Position numbers and translations under genes: made by a program. DNA of 45,327 nt, taken from the IMG/VR virus record IMGVR_UViG_3300033291_000002, positions 1 through 45,327 of that record. One strand, written 5' to 3'. The DNA is from a virus. This document shows positions 37,242-45,110 of this stretch, in pieces. The notes beneath the pieces are model-generated. The model had not been told where the DNA came from. It made no database searches and was given only the letters and a program-made list of their open reading frames with translations. How positions within the stretch are numbered: the stretch's first letter is position 1; every line of letters starts with the position of its first letter.

Positions 37242-39268
37242 GCGATCAAAATGAAAATGCCCAAGTCGAAGGCGTAGGCCCTGCATATTCGGGATGGATG
37301 GGCATCGAGCCTGGATTCGACGGTATTCCTACTTCGATGATCGCTGTCGATCAGTGGGTGCTGTTTAAAGCAGAGCCCAAGCCGAACGGCGGCATGAACA
37401 AGATCCCCTACCAGCCGACAGGACTCAAGGCCAGCAGCACTAACCCTGCTACCTGGTCGGACTACGGAGCCATCCGGAGCGCCTATGAGGAGGGCGGGTA
37501 CGCGGGTATTGGGTTCGTCGTTAGCGATAGGGATGATTTCATCGCCGGCGACCTGGACCATTGTCGCAATATAGAGACGGGAGAGTTGACCCCGCTCGCC
37601 TCCAGGATTGTGGACGGAATCTCGACCTATTGGGAAATCACGCCATCAGGGACTGGGCTTCGATTCTTTGGTTACGGCGACCAGGTGCGCTCGTTCAGAG
37701 GCAACGGGGTCGAGGTTTATACGACCGGGCGCTTTTTGACCGTTACCGGCGAGCGCCTAGGTTGCATCACCGATCCGGGGCCTATCGAGACCGCGCACCT
37801 TGACCGGCTCCACGAGCTGGCCACGGGAAAGAAGGCAGGCACGGAGGCGCAGACCAAAAGCACCGACCTCGTGGTGACCGCGCTCAAGGCCAGAAGCCTA
37901 TACCAGCACGAATTGAAGGACGGACGCCACCAAATCACATGCCCCTGGTGGAAGGAGCACACGGGAGGCGACCTGAGCGGCACGGTTTACATGGAGGCGC
38001 ACCACAACGGACACGGGCATGCCTCCTTCGTCTGCCAGCATTCGCACTGTGGCGATAAGCGCCTCGGCGATCTGCTCAGCTTCCTCGGCGTGCACGCTCC
38101 GGGTGACGCGCAGCAACCTACTGATGTTACGCGGCCCCCACCTCGGCTCGACTTAGTCCCCTCGGCATCCGAGATCGATGCAGCGCAGCTCACCCCCACC
38201 TGTTACGTTAGCGATTACCTCTACGCCGATGTGGCGCTACTGATCGCGCCGGGCGGCACCGGCAAGACCACGATGATGCTCGCGGAGGCCGCGTCCCTGG
38301 CCCTCGAGCGCCCCATATGGGGATGCCCAGTAGTAACCCCAGGATGGACTCTCATAATTTCCGCTGAGGACGCGCGCGAGCGTCTCATTGCCCGGCTCCG
38401 CGAGATCGTTGCCGAGATGGACCTGTCCGCCAGCGAGAGGGATGCCGTCTACCAGTCGGTCCTAGTGTGGGATGTTGTCGGATCGGGTGTTCGGCTTGCG
38501 CAGGTCGCGGACGGCAACCTATTACTAACCGATCTGGCAGACCATATCGTCGACGCCTATGCGGACAACCCTCCCGCGGTAATCGTCTTCGACCCACTTG
38601 TCTCGTTTGGCGCAAGCGAACAGGCGGTTAACGATAACGAGCAGGCAATCGTTACTGCCGCTAGGCGCATCGTGCGTGGGCTCGGGTGTTGCGTCCGGCT
38701 CGTGCACCATACGGGGAAAGCAAACGCCAGAGCTGGCGCGCTCGACCAGTATGCAGCCCGAGGCGGGTCTGCCCTGTCCGATGGCGCGCGCATGGTCACG
38801 GTGCTCCAGAACTATGACAAGGACAGCCCCCTGCGCCCACCACTTGGGTGCGACCTTGGCGCGGATGCTAGCGTGTCCATCCTCGCGCGGGCCAAGCTCA
38901 GCTATGCGCCGCCCAACCTCCCACGAATCTGGATAACACGCACGGGATATAGCTATGCCTCCGTGGTGGAGATGGCGATCCCAGAAGACGTGGCAGCCGG
39001 GGAGCGCGCCGATCAAGTCGAGCGCTATCTAGCATCTCAGATTGGGGCGGAGCGCTACTGGACACGTCGCCAATTAGATGGCGCCACAACAGAGCTTAGC
39101 ATGACCAGGACAGAGATCCGCCGTGCCATCGACGAACTCATGATTTCCAGCAGGGTGATCGAGGTCCCACTCCCTCCAGGGCTCCGGCAAGGCAGCAGGA
39201 CCACGTACCTATGCCCGCGCTACTGCGCCGAGAAGCATGGCGCAGTAGCCCTGAATGAGGCCTCCTAG
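37238..39268 (+). CDS. Primase-helicase replication protein (RepA-like AAA helicase)
   Basis: A 676-residue multidomain protein. Residues about 35-190 match the primase-polymerase-like domain ('FKAEPKPNGGMNKIPYQPTG', 'FIAGDLDHCRN', 'YWEITPSGTGLRFFGYGD', with the D-x-D and Gly-rich segments). Residues about 215-290 hold a Cys/His cluster ('ITCPWWKEHTGG', 'FVCQHSHCGDKRLGDLLSFL'). Walker A is 'APGGTGKTTM' (about 337-346), with Walker B 'VIVFDPL' (about 448-454), as in hexameric RepA-like helicases. A C-terminal winged helix ends the protein. The iteron cluster begins in the last codons. It should prime and unwind at the origin. Confidence 0.85.
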   Translation: MSDQNENAQVEGVGPAYSGWMGIEPGFDGIPTSMIAVDQWVLFKAEPKPNGGMNKIPYQPTGLKASSTNPATWSDYGAIRSAYEEGGYAGIGFVVSDRDDFIAGDLDHCRNIETGELTPLASRIVDGISTYWEITPSGTGLRFFGYGDQVRSFRGNGVEVYTTGRFLTVTGERLGCITDPGPIETAHLDRLHELATGKKAGTEAQTKSTDLVVTALKARSLYQHELKDGRHQITCPWWKEHTGGDLSGTVYMEAHHNGHGHASFVCQHSHCGDKRLGDLLSFLGVHAPGDAQQPTDVTRPPPRLDLVPSASEIDAAQLTPTCYVSDYLYADVALLIAPGGTGKTTMMLAEAASLALERPIWGCPVVTPGWTLIISAEDARERLIARLREIVAEMDLSASERDAVYQSVLVWDVVGSGVRLAQVADGNLLLTDLADHIVDAYADNPPAVIVFDPLVSFGASEQAVNDNEQAIVTAARRIVRGLGCCVRLVHHTGKANARAGALDQYAARGGSALSDGARMVTVLQNYDKDSPLRPPLGCDLGADASVSILARAKLSYAPPNLPRIWITRTGYSYASVVEMAIPEDVAAGERADQVERYLASQIGAERYWTRRQLDGATTELSMTRTEIRRAIDELMISSRVIEVPLPPGLRQGSRTTYLCPRYCAEKHGAVALNEAS

Positions 39269-39411
39269 ATGGACTCGGCAAATACCCTTCTAACTACTGC
39301 GCCGGCCTATAGGGATTTGGCGCACGGCGCAGTTGCTGCGCGCCGTACGCATATCCCCTCCCGGCACTGCGCCGCGAGCGGTTGGCGCAGTACGGCGCAG
39401 TTGGCGCAGTA
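39221..39411. repeat. Iteron cluster, probable replication origin
   Basis: Eight exact copies of the 8-mer GGCGCAGT occur within 191 bp in both orientations: reverse at 39221-39229, 39295-39303 and 39366-39373, direct at 39239-39247, 39326-39334, 39384-39392, 39394-39402 and 39403-39411 (most followed by A or T). The first two form an inverted repeat with 9-bp arms (TACTGCGCC/GGCGCAGTA), and the last three are packed at 9-10 bp spacing. Location right after the replication gene is typical of phage origins. The binding protein is probably the 37238-39268 product. Confidence 0.8.
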
Positions 39412-39575
39412 CCAGCAATCCACGCAGATAGGCAACCCCCCGAGGTCAAAAATGATTGTCGAGCCAAAACTACATACCGCCATCTCCGCACTCGACGGAC
39501 AGGCTAGTCACGCCACGGGCCGACTGGTGAGGTCGAGCTGCATTTCGATGGCCCTACACTGAGATTTTTTGAATC
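39412..39575 (+). other. Non-coding or weakly coding part after the iterons
   Basis: The stretch between iterons and the zinc-ribbon gene holds only one modest ORF (39452-39562, 36 codons, GAGGTCAAAA before ATG) and a short AT-rich tract (TGAGATTTTTTGAATC, about 39560). The AT-rich tract could be an unwinding element of the origin, but it is short. Confidence 0.4.
39452..39562 (+). CDS. Possible 36-residue peptide downstream of the origin
   Basis: ATG with GAGGTCAAAA before it. The product 'MIVEPKLHTAISALDGQASH' continues for 16 residues and has no recognised family. A longer reading in the same frame from 39269 covers the iterons and has repeat-driven composition, so the shorter form is preferred. 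Could be chance. Confidence 0.3.
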   Translation: MIVEPKLHTAISALDGQASHATGRLVRSSCISMALH

Positions 39576-39926
39576 ATGAGTATCTTCCACACGGTAACTA
39601 GCATCGACGCAGCAAGGCCGCATGATAAATCTCTAATAGCATGCAAAGGCTGCGGGCATAAATGGGTCGCCGTATACCCAACGGGAACCAAAGCGTTGGA
39701 GTGCCCAGGATGCCATAACGCGGTTAACAAGTACGGCACCAGGGTCGCGATCAGAAGGTGCAAAACATGCGGAGCGGAATTCACTGTTTGCCCCGCTCCG
39801 CCACCGGAAAAGCTCGACCAGTGGCAACACTGCCTGTCCGAAGCGTGCGATAGCTACGACGATAGTAGGGACGCCGACAAGCTGTTCGACGCCGGCCTAG
39901 TGGAGCGCGACGATGACGGCTCCTAA
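39576..39926 (+). CDS. Zinc-ribbon protein
   Basis: A 116-residue protein with two Cys-x2-Cys knuckles in the first half ('IACKGCGHKWVAVYP' and 'LECPGCHNAVN'), then a third ('RRCKTCGAEFTVCP') and a Cys in 'WQHCLSEACD'. The C-terminus is acidic. Such ribbons bind DNA or protein partners in replication. It overlaps the next gene by 14 bp. Confidence 0.7.
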   Translation: MSIFHTVTSIDAARPHDKSLIACKGCGHKWVAVYPTGTKALECPGCHNAVNKYGTRVAIRRCKTCGAEFTVCPAPPPEKLDQWQHCLSEACDSYDDSRDADKLFDAGLVERDDDGS

Positions 39927-40395
39927 CAGATCAATGACTGCAGCACAGCAACTAGCCAAAGCCAAAGCAAGGGCGAACCGCGACAAGCACGAGAAACCCT
40001 TTGCGATCCAGATCTCTGCGCTTGGGCTCCCGCCGTGCTGTAGAGAGTACAGATTTGCTGCGATCAGCGTAGGCTGGAGCTGCTCCCCAGGCGAGAAAAA
40101 CAAGGGGATGCCACTTCGGAGCAGGCTGGCAGAAGCCGGGCTACAGGATTGGCGGTTCGACTTCGCGTGGCCAGAACTCCTCGTTGCGCTAGAGATCGAG
40201 GGGGCCCCTGGACGAGGAAGGCATACCAGGCCCAAGGGATTCGCTGATGACTGCCGGAAATACAACGCGGCGACCCTGCTTGGATGGCAGGTCTACCGGG
40301 TTACTGGCCCAATGGTGAAGAGCTTGTATGCGGTTAATCTTGTCGCCAGAGCGCTAGAGATTGCGCATCAGGCGCCACACAGAACGGAGAAGTGA
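39913..40395 (+). CDS. Endonuclease-like protein (VSR/DUF559-like PD-(D/E)XK fold)
   Basis: A 160-residue protein with a nuclease core: 'WRFDFAWPELLVALEIEGAP' (D and E-x-E/G line), 'GRGRHTRPKGFADDCRKYNA' and 'LLGWQVYRVT', the layout of small Vsr/DUF559-type endonucleases found in phage replication regions. Holliday-junction or nicking activity is plausible. 'CCREYRFAAIS' carries two Cys. Start ATG at 39913 overlaps the upstream stop by 14 bp. Confidence 0.72.
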   Translation: MTAPNRSMTAAQQLAKAKARANRDKHEKPFAIQISALGLPPCCREYRFAAISVGWSCSPGEKNKGMPLRSRLAEAGLQDWRFDFAWPELLVALEIEGAPGRGRHTRPKGFADDCRKYNAATLLGWQVYRVTGPMVKSLYAVNLVARALEIAHQAPHRTEK

Positions 40396-40396
40396 A

Positions 40397-40717
40397 ATGA
40401 CTGATTCAGCAACGTGCGTATGGACCGAGGATGAAAATGGAATTTACCAGACCGAATGCGAGGATGCGTTTGAGTTTAACGATGGAGCGCCAGCCGATAA
40501 TGGCATGGTGTATTGCTGCTACTGCGGCAAACGACTAGTTGCTAAGCGATTTACTCCAGCGCAGTGCCCGAAGGGTGAAACCTGGTTTGTCAATGGCGGT
40601 CGCTGCGGATTTGCGCATGCCTGTGACGACTGTACTGGAGAGCCGGTGTGGCGAGTTGCATTCACACGAAAGCAAATCGCTGAGGTGGAGAGGAAGTTGG
40701 CTGGAAAATTTTGTTAG
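40397..40717 (+). CDS. Small Cys-rich (zinc) protein
   Basis: A 106-residue protein with 'GMVYCCYCGKRL' (Cys-x2-Cys with a third Cys) and 'RCGFAHACDDCTGEP', so at least one zinc site. The start at 40397 is chosen because GGAGAAGTGAA precedes it; the upstream extension is basic and absent from the pattern. No family name. Last gene before the internal promoter at 40736. Confidence 0.65.
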   Translation: MTDSATCVWTEDENGIYQTECEDAFEFNDGAPADNGMVYCCYCGKRLVAKRFTPAQCPKGETWFVNGGRCGFAHACDDCTGEPVWRVAFTRKQIAEVERKLAGKFC

Positions 40718-40735
40718 GTTTCTTTGCGAAAAGGC

Positions 40736-40768
40736 TTGACGTTACCAGTAACGTTGTCATACTATAAC
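40736..40768 (+). promoter_or_regulatory. Rightward promoter overlapping a 16-bp inverted repeat
   Basis: TTGACG at 40736-40741 is followed by candidate -10 boxes TACTAT (40760-40765, 18 bp) and CATACT (40758-40763, 16 bp). The inverted repeat ACGTTAC-CA-GTAACGT (40739-40754) lies between the -35 and -10, where a bound regulator would block the promoter. Drives the dNTP/SSB operon. Confidence 0.65.
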
Positions 40769-40772
40769 CCTA

Positions 40773-40976
40773 GTGGTTAAGTCATCAAATGATCTCCCAA
40801 ATGACGTGGCGCATGCGAAACTGGCAAGCCTAGCACCAGACCTTGCGGATGCGTTAAATGATTTGGTTATAGCTGTCGAGGCGAAGAATAACGGTGATTA
40901 TTCTGGTAGCATTTGTGTCTCCAGAGCTGTTTCCCTGCTGAAGCAAATTGGTTTATATGATGGTTCGCCAGCATAA
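40773..40976 (+). CDS. Hypothetical protein
   Basis: A 67-residue helical protein with a GTG start only about 10 bp after the -10 box, so its message is nearly leaderless. 'DVAHAKLASLAPDLADALND' and 'CVSRAVSLLKQIGLYD' form the core. No family is recognised; the helical layout resembles small phage proteins of the SSB-linked early operons. Confidence 0.55.
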   Translation: MVKSSNDLPNDVAHAKLASLAPDLADALNDLVIAVEAKNNGDYSGSICVSRAVSLLKQIGLYDGSPA

Positions 40977-41301
40977 CGACAGCGACCTAAAAACTGAGAT
41001 AGAGGTCCTCAAGGAACGGACTCGTGGGATGGAGATGGCTCTCGCTCTTCAGGCTGAGGAATACGCTCGTCGCCTTGAAGAGCTTAACCATGCCCACGCC
41101 AGGGCGCAGGAACGGAATGCTAATTTCCTTGGTATGGAAGCCTACGAAGAGCACAAAAAGCAGCTTGAGCAGTGGCAGCGAGCAGTGGACTCTTTCATTA
41201 GCGAGTCGCGCGGGAGCAAGACCAGCATAATATCCATGTTCAGCGCAGCTCTCAGCGTTGGCGCCCTGTCCCTGGCCCTGCTGAAAATACTGAGACCTTG
41301 A
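40957..41301 (+). CDS. Coiled-coil protein with C-terminal membrane anchor
   Basis: A 114-residue protein. Residues 10-85 are a charged coiled coil ('KTEIEVLKERTRGMEMALAL', 'RRLEELNHAHARAQERNANF', 'EEHKKQLEQWQRAVDSF'); the C-terminus is a membrane helix ('MFSAALSVGALSLALLKIL') with basic ends. The tail-anchored coiled-coil layout resembles XhlA-type haemolysin/lysis-related proteins, but the location in the early operon does not support lysis. Function unknown. Confidence 0.6.
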   Translation: MMVRQHNDSDLKTEIEVLKERTRGMEMALALQAEEYARRLEELNHAHARAQERNANFLGMEAYEEHKKQLEQWQRAVDSFISESRGSKTSIISMFSAALSVGALSLALLKILRP

Positions 41302-41303
41302 AT

Positions 41304-41534
41304 ATGAAAGAGTTTGGTGTTAGCAGCCAGGTACATCACCCCAGCCACTACACAAGCCACCCAAGTGGAGTGGAGTGCATAACGATAACAGAGCACATGG
41401 GGTTTTGTCTTGGGAATGCCATCAAATACATCTGGCGGGCAGACTTGAAGGGCGATGCCATCGAAGATCTGGAAAAGGCCCGATGGTACATAGAGCGAGA
41501 GATTGCAAAACGGAAGACGGCCATTAGTCACTAA
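41304..41534 (+). CDS. DUF3310-family protein
   Basis: A 76-residue protein with the DUF3310 signature: 'HHPSHYTSHPSGVECITITE' then 'MGFCLGNAIKYIWRADLKGD' and 'DLEKARWYIEREIAKR'. This small nucleotide-metabolism-linked family is common in phage genomes; its activity is still unclear. A TTG start at 41298 is possible, but the ATG at 41304 is the more usual. Lies between a membrane gene and the Tad2-like gene. Confidence 0.88.
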   Translation: MKEFGVSSQVHHPSHYTSHPSGVECITITEHMGFCLGNAIKYIWRADLKGDAIEDLEKARWYIEREIAKRKTAISH

Positions 41535-41535
41535 C

Positions 41536-41733
41536 ATGCGCATAGCGGAAGCAATAGCTGCAATTGAAGCGGGAATGAAGGTTAAACGAAAGGATGCCAC
41601 ATTCTGGTTGGAAACCGACGCCAAAGGAAGGCCGTGCCTTATGATTGCGCCACGTAGTAACGACTGGGTAATTAAACACGCTGTGATCAGCAGCGAGCAT
41701 TTTGGATCGGACACATGGGAAATCGTATCCTAA
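41536..41733 (+). CDS. Tad2-like (DUF2829) protein
   Basis: A 65-residue protein with start and end that fit DUF2829: 'MRIAEAIAAIEAGMKVKRKD' opens with the family helix A-x-x-A-x-x-x-G-x-K-V-R, and the end 'FGSDTWEIVS' matches the terminal D-W-E-V/I pattern. Family members include Tad2, which sequesters the cyclic nucleotide signal of Thoeris defence. The W/G-rich middle typical of Tad2 is less clear here. Assignment moderate; anti-defence role is an inference from family. Confidence 0.5.
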   Translation: MRIAEAIAAIEAGMKVKRKDATFWLETDAKGRPCLMIAPRSNDWVIKHAVISSEHFGSDTWEIVS

Positions 41734-41775
41734 AGGCCGCTGTTGAAAATTTAACAACTTATGTACAATAGTTAT

Positions 41776-43731
41776 ATGGAAACTACAGCAGACAAACTGA
41801 TGAGTGAATACATTCATCTATCAAAATATTCGAGGTGGTTGGCTGAAGACGTAAGGAGAGAGGTATCTTTCGCGGAGTCTGTAGATAGGCTTCGTGAATT
41901 CTGGAAGAGTAGATTACCAAGCTCACTTCTCAAAGATCTCGACGAAGCCTGTGACAGTATGGTTAAACTGGAAGTCATGGCGTCCATGAGAACTCTCATG
42001 ACAGCAGGACCAGCCCTTGAGAAGGAAAATATGGCAGGGTTCAACTGTGCGGCACATCGGATCGATTCAGTAATGTCGTTCGCGGAGATGTTTTACATCC
42101 TGATGTGCGGGACCGGAGATGGGTTCTCGGTTGAACGTCAGTACATTACAAAAATGTTACCTGATTTACCCGAAGCTCTGTTCCCGACCGAAACAACTAT
42201 TGTAGTTCATGACAGCAGGATTGGATGGGCTAAAGCCATTAAGCAGCTCATGACTATGCTCTATTCTGGTGAAATCCCAAAGTGGGATCTGTCTAAAGTA
42301 AGGCCAGAAGGGGCGCGATTGAAAACTTTTGGCGGTAGGGCATCAGGACCAGGGCCACTTAATTTGTTGATGGGCTTTATCGTATCGGTATTTAGTAATG
42401 CAGTGTCCGAAGGTAAAAACAAGCTCAACTCACTGGAATGCCATGATATCTGTTGCATGATATCAGATACTGTTCTCGCTGGCTCTGTAAGGAGGGCAGC
42501 TACGATTTCCTTCAGTAACCTAACTGACCAGCGGATGGCGAAGGCTAAGCGAGGTGACTTTCCCAAGTATCGCCACCTGGCAAACAACTCTGTGGCATAT
42601 ACAGAAAAACCTGATATGTCGGCGTTCCTGTTGGAGATGCTCAACTTACTGGAAGGGAAGAATGGCGAAAGGGGTATTGTCAATAAAAATGCCCTACATC
42701 GTAAAGCCGAGGCAACAGGACGTGAGCATAAAGGAGATTACCTACTTAACCCATGTGGGGAAGCTATACTCCGAGACACCGGAGGATTGTGCAATCTGTC
42801 GGAAGTTGTTATAAGACCAACAGATAATTTCGAGACTGTACTTCAAAAGGTTAAGCTAGCCACGTTCTTCGGTACAATACAAAGCACTCTGGAAAATTTT
42901 AACTTTGTTCGCAAAGTCTGGACAGATAATCAAAAAGAGGAGCGACTACTTGGAGTATCTCTTACTGGCATTCAGGACCATCCTTTTTTTTCCGCAAGAT
43001 CAGAGCTACTCGGACATGATGATGCTAGAGTCTTCCATGAATGGTTTGGCCACAGTGACCTTCGTGCAGCTCTAGTCCAAATGAAACTTAAGAGTATCGA
43101 AGAGAATGCGAGGGTGGCTGACATTATTGGAATAAACCATTCCAAGCAACGGACACTTGTTAAGCCGTCAGGTACAGTTAGCCAACTGGTTGGGTGTAGT
43201 TCTGGCATTCATCCTCGCTACTCGCCTTATTATCTACGAAGAGTTACGCAAGATCCGAAAGATCCGCTGACCTATGCCATGATCGACGCAGGTATACCCT
43301 ACGTTGAGAAATACAGCAAATACTATTTCAGCTTTCCAATCAAGTCTCCAGAAGATGCGGTTACAGTTAAAGATGTAACGGCACTTGAGCAGTTGGAGCT
43401 TTGGAAAATCTACCAAGAACATTGGTGTGAAGGGAACCCAAGCTGCACAATATATTATCACGGTGATGAATTCCTTAAGGTAATAAGCTGGGTTCATAGT
43501 AACTGGGATATTATAGGTGGCTTGAGTTTCTTCCCTGTTGATGATTTCGATTACGACAAAGACATTACACCTTACCTGGAGATAACTCAGGAAGAGTACT
43601 ATAAAGCCTTGCAGGTATTCCCTACCAATGTTGAATGGGAGTCGCTCCTTTCTAGGTACGAGGTTGATGACGGGTTCGATTTGTCAACTGGAAGAGAGAT
43701 CTCTTGTGCAGGAGGTAAGTGTGAATTTTAA
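41776..43731 (+). CDS. nrdJ: Adenosylcobalamin-dependent ribonucleoside-triphosphate reductase (class II)
   Basis: A 651-residue monomeric class II reductase that converts ribonucleotides to deoxyribonucleotides. The redox Cys are C91 ('GFNCAAHRI') and C339 ('LCNLSEVV'), the radical Cys is C327 in 'LNPCGEA', and the C-terminal shuttle pair is 'SCAGGKCEF'. The mid-part 'GTVSQLVGCSSGIHPRYSPY' is typical. Enzymes of this type in Lactobacillus have about 740 residues. Class II enzymes need vitamin B12 and no oxygen. It is AT-richer and less tightly packed than its neighbours; ribosome site before ATG is weak. A TTGAAA box upstream (41749) hints at a promoter. Confidence 0.9.
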   Translation: METTADKLMSEYIHLSKYSRWLAEDVRREVSFAESVDRLREFWKSRLPSSLLKDLDEACDSMVKLEVMASMRTLMTAGPALEKENMAGFNCAAHRIDSVMSFAEMFYILMCGTGDGFSVERQYITKMLPDLPEALFPTETTIVVHDSRIGWAKAIKQLMTMLYSGEIPKWDLSKVRPEGARLKTFGGRASGPGPLNLLMGFIVSVFSNAVSEGKNKLNSLECHDICCMISDTVLAGSVRRAATISFSNLTDQRMAKAKRGDFPKYRHLANNSVAYTEKPDMSAFLLEMLNLLEGKNGERGIVNKNALHRKAEATGREHKGDYLLNPCGEAILRDTGGLCNLSEVVIRPTDNFETVLQKVKLATFFGTIQSTLENFNFVRKVWTDNQKEERLLGVSLTGIQDHPFFSARSELLGHDDARVFHEWFGHSDLRAALVQMKLKSIEENARVADIIGINHSKQRTLVKPSGTVSQLVGCSSGIHPRYSPYYLRRVTQDPKDPLTYAMIDAGIPYVEKYSKYYFSFPIKSPEDAVTVKDVTALEQLELWKIYQEHWCEGNPSCTIYYHGDEFLKVISWVHSNWDIIGGLSFFPVDDFDYDKDITPYLEITQEEYYKALQVFPTNVEWESLLSRYEVDDGFDLSTGREISCAGGKCEF

Positions 43732-43789
43732 CGATCTTGACGAAAAGCTCGGGACATGTTCGGAAAGAATAATTGGAAGAACTGTATGA
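43721..43789 (+). CDS. Possible 22-residue coupling ORF
   Basis: Overlaps the end of the reductase. A strong AGGAGGTAA site precedes GTG; the ORF (22 residues, 'NFNDLDEKLGTCSERIIGRT') ends with a TGA that overlaps the ATG of the dCMP deaminase. Its function could be to bring ribosomes to that start. The strong site might instead reflect the Gly-Gly-Lys codons of the reductase tail. Confidence 0.35.
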   Translation: MNFNDLDEKLGTCSERIIGRTV

Positions 43790-44331
43790 TAACAAAATGG
43801 GATAATCGATTTCTGGGCCTGGCCAAGCATATTGCAGAATGGTCAAAGGACCCGAGCACACAGGTTGGCGCAGTGATCGCCGACAGACACAACAGGATTG
43901 TCTCTCTTGGGTATAACGGGCTGCCGCGCAAGATTGCTGACGACCCGTCAAGACTGCAGGACAGGGAAACAAAGCTGGCTCTAACGCTGCATGCCGAGCA
44001 GAACGCTATCCTGTTTGCACAAGGCCGTGCATGGGGCGGGACAATCTACACTTGGCCGCTTCCGCCTTGCGCTCATTGTGCTTCTCAGATAGTCCAGGCT
44101 GGCCTATACCGCGTTGTTTCTCCGCCACCCGCCCAGGAGCACCTTTCTCGCTGGGCAGAATCGCTGCGGCTCGCGGCTTACGTTATGCGTGAGGCTGGAG
44201 TTGTGGTCGAGGAGTTGTATGAGGATACAGGCAAAAACATCGCAACCTCACCATTGGTAGAGGAAATGTCATGTGAGGATCTTTTGGCTGTAATTGATAT
44301 GGAGCTAAAAAGCAATGGTTACGATGTCTAG
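43786..44331 (+). CDS. dCMP deaminase (zinc-dependent)
   Basis: A 181-residue deaminase that turns dCMP into dUMP, feeding dTMP synthesis. The zinc site is H69-A-E71 ('LTLHAEQNAILFA') and the C95-x2-C98 pair ('PLPPCAHCAS'), the standard dCMP/ComEB pattern. 'STQVGAVIADRHNRIVSLGYNGLPR' occupies the substrate part (near residues 24-48). The start at 43786 is supported by GGAAGAA and by overlap with the short ORF. Co-operates with the reductase and dNMP kinase. Confidence 0.88.
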   Translation: MITKWDNRFLGLAKHIAEWSKDPSTQVGAVIADRHNRIVSLGYNGLPRKIADDPSRLQDRETKLALTLHAEQNAILFAQGRAWGGTIYTWPLPPCAHCASQIVQAGLYRVVSPPPAQEHLSRWAESLRLAAYVMREAGVVVEELYEDTGKNIATSPLVEEMSCEDLLAVIDMELKSNGYDV

Positions 44332-44602
44332 AGTTCCAGATCTCACCCCCGAGGACCTCGAAGATGCAGCTGAAGCCATCGAAGAACGAGCAGCGATCCG
44401 AGAGTTTGACGGAGGCGAGACCAGGGAGGTTGCAGAGCGGAATGCACGTTCTACAATGAGGATCTTCCGCTACTTGCTTGCCGATAAGCCACGCTCATGG
44501 CGGACATGGGTCGCTCCGTGTTGCGACCTGGCAGAGGCGCGTCGCCACCTTAAGTACCGGTTCAGTAAGCGGCTGCTGGATGTGGTTGAGTATCGGCCCT
44601 GA
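44315..44602 (+). CDS. Hypothetical protein
   Basis: A 95-residue protein overlapping the deaminase stop by 17 bp. It has an acidic helical N-terminus ('TPEDLEDAAEAIEERAAI') and a Trp/Arg-rich C-terminal part ('ADKPRSWRTWVAPCCDLAEA', 'RFSKRLLDVVEYRP'). No family is recognised. Confidence 0.5.
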   Translation: MVTMSRVPDLTPEDLEDAAEAIEERAAIREFDGGETREVAERNARSTMRIFRYLLADKPRSWRTWVAPCCDLAEARRHLKYRFSKRLLDVVEYRP

Positions 44603-44667
44603 AGATTGTCAGGCGCCGACATTTCCCCAACACTAATCAATGTTGTAAGAGCTAACAGAGACTAAAG

Positions 44668-45090
44668 ATGATCATAGCAAACATTCATGGACGCGCCGCC
44701 AAAGATGGCGAATTGAACCAGAGCCAGAACGGCAAGAGCTGGTGCAAAGTGTCGGTTGCCTGCTTGGCTGGGACCGACAGGAAGAGCGGCGAGAGCTTGA
44801 CCCAATGGGTAAGAGTGGTCGCATTTGGTCGTGTGGCGGAAGATCTGGCCCGGGTGCGAAAGGGTGAGGCCATATCTGCCATTGGACGGGTGGAGCTGTC
44901 TCGCTGGACCACCCAGGACGGTACGGAGCGCGAGGATATGCAGCTGATCGCCGAGATCGTTATGACTATTCGGAGCGCTCGACCTGCAGGCGGCAAGGCC
45001 AAGAGCGGCAGACAGGATGATTATTCCAGCAGTCATCGGGCGCAGGCCCCAGTGGACGAAGCTCCGTTCAACGACGATATTCCGTTTTAG
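44668..45090 (+). CDS. ssb: Single-stranded DNA-binding protein
   Basis: A 140-residue SSB. The OB fold covers residues 1-105 ('GRAAKDGELNQSQNGKSWCK', 'VRVVAFGRVAEDLARVRKGE', 'GRVELSRWTTQDGTEREDMQ'). A flexible Gly/Lys/Ser-rich linker leads to the acidic tip 'FNDDIPF', the canonical C-terminal hook for polymerase and repair partners. Weak ribosome site AGAGACTAAAG. Last gene of the rightward early operon. Bacterial-type SSB tails bind host proteins too. Confidence 0.93.
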   Translation: MIIANIHGRAAKDGELNQSQNGKSWCKVSVACLAGTDRKSGESLTQWVRVVAFGRVAEDLARVRKGEAISAIGRVELSRWTTQDGTEREDMQLIAEIVMTIRSARPAGGKAKSGRQDDYSSSHRAQAPVDEAPFNDDIPF

Positions 45091-45110
45091 CAGACCACCC
45101 CTGTAGTTGT

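Noticed and set aside
39269-39562. A 97-codon ORF covering the iteron cluster
   Set aside because: Half of it is made of iteron repeats read as codons, with no ribosome site at its ATG. Only the last 36 codons are kept as a low-confidence ORF.
42554-42814. An 86-codon ORF on the plus strand within the reductase gene
   Set aside because: It lies wholly inside the reductase, whose frame contains the catalytic Cys motifs, and has no ribosome site.
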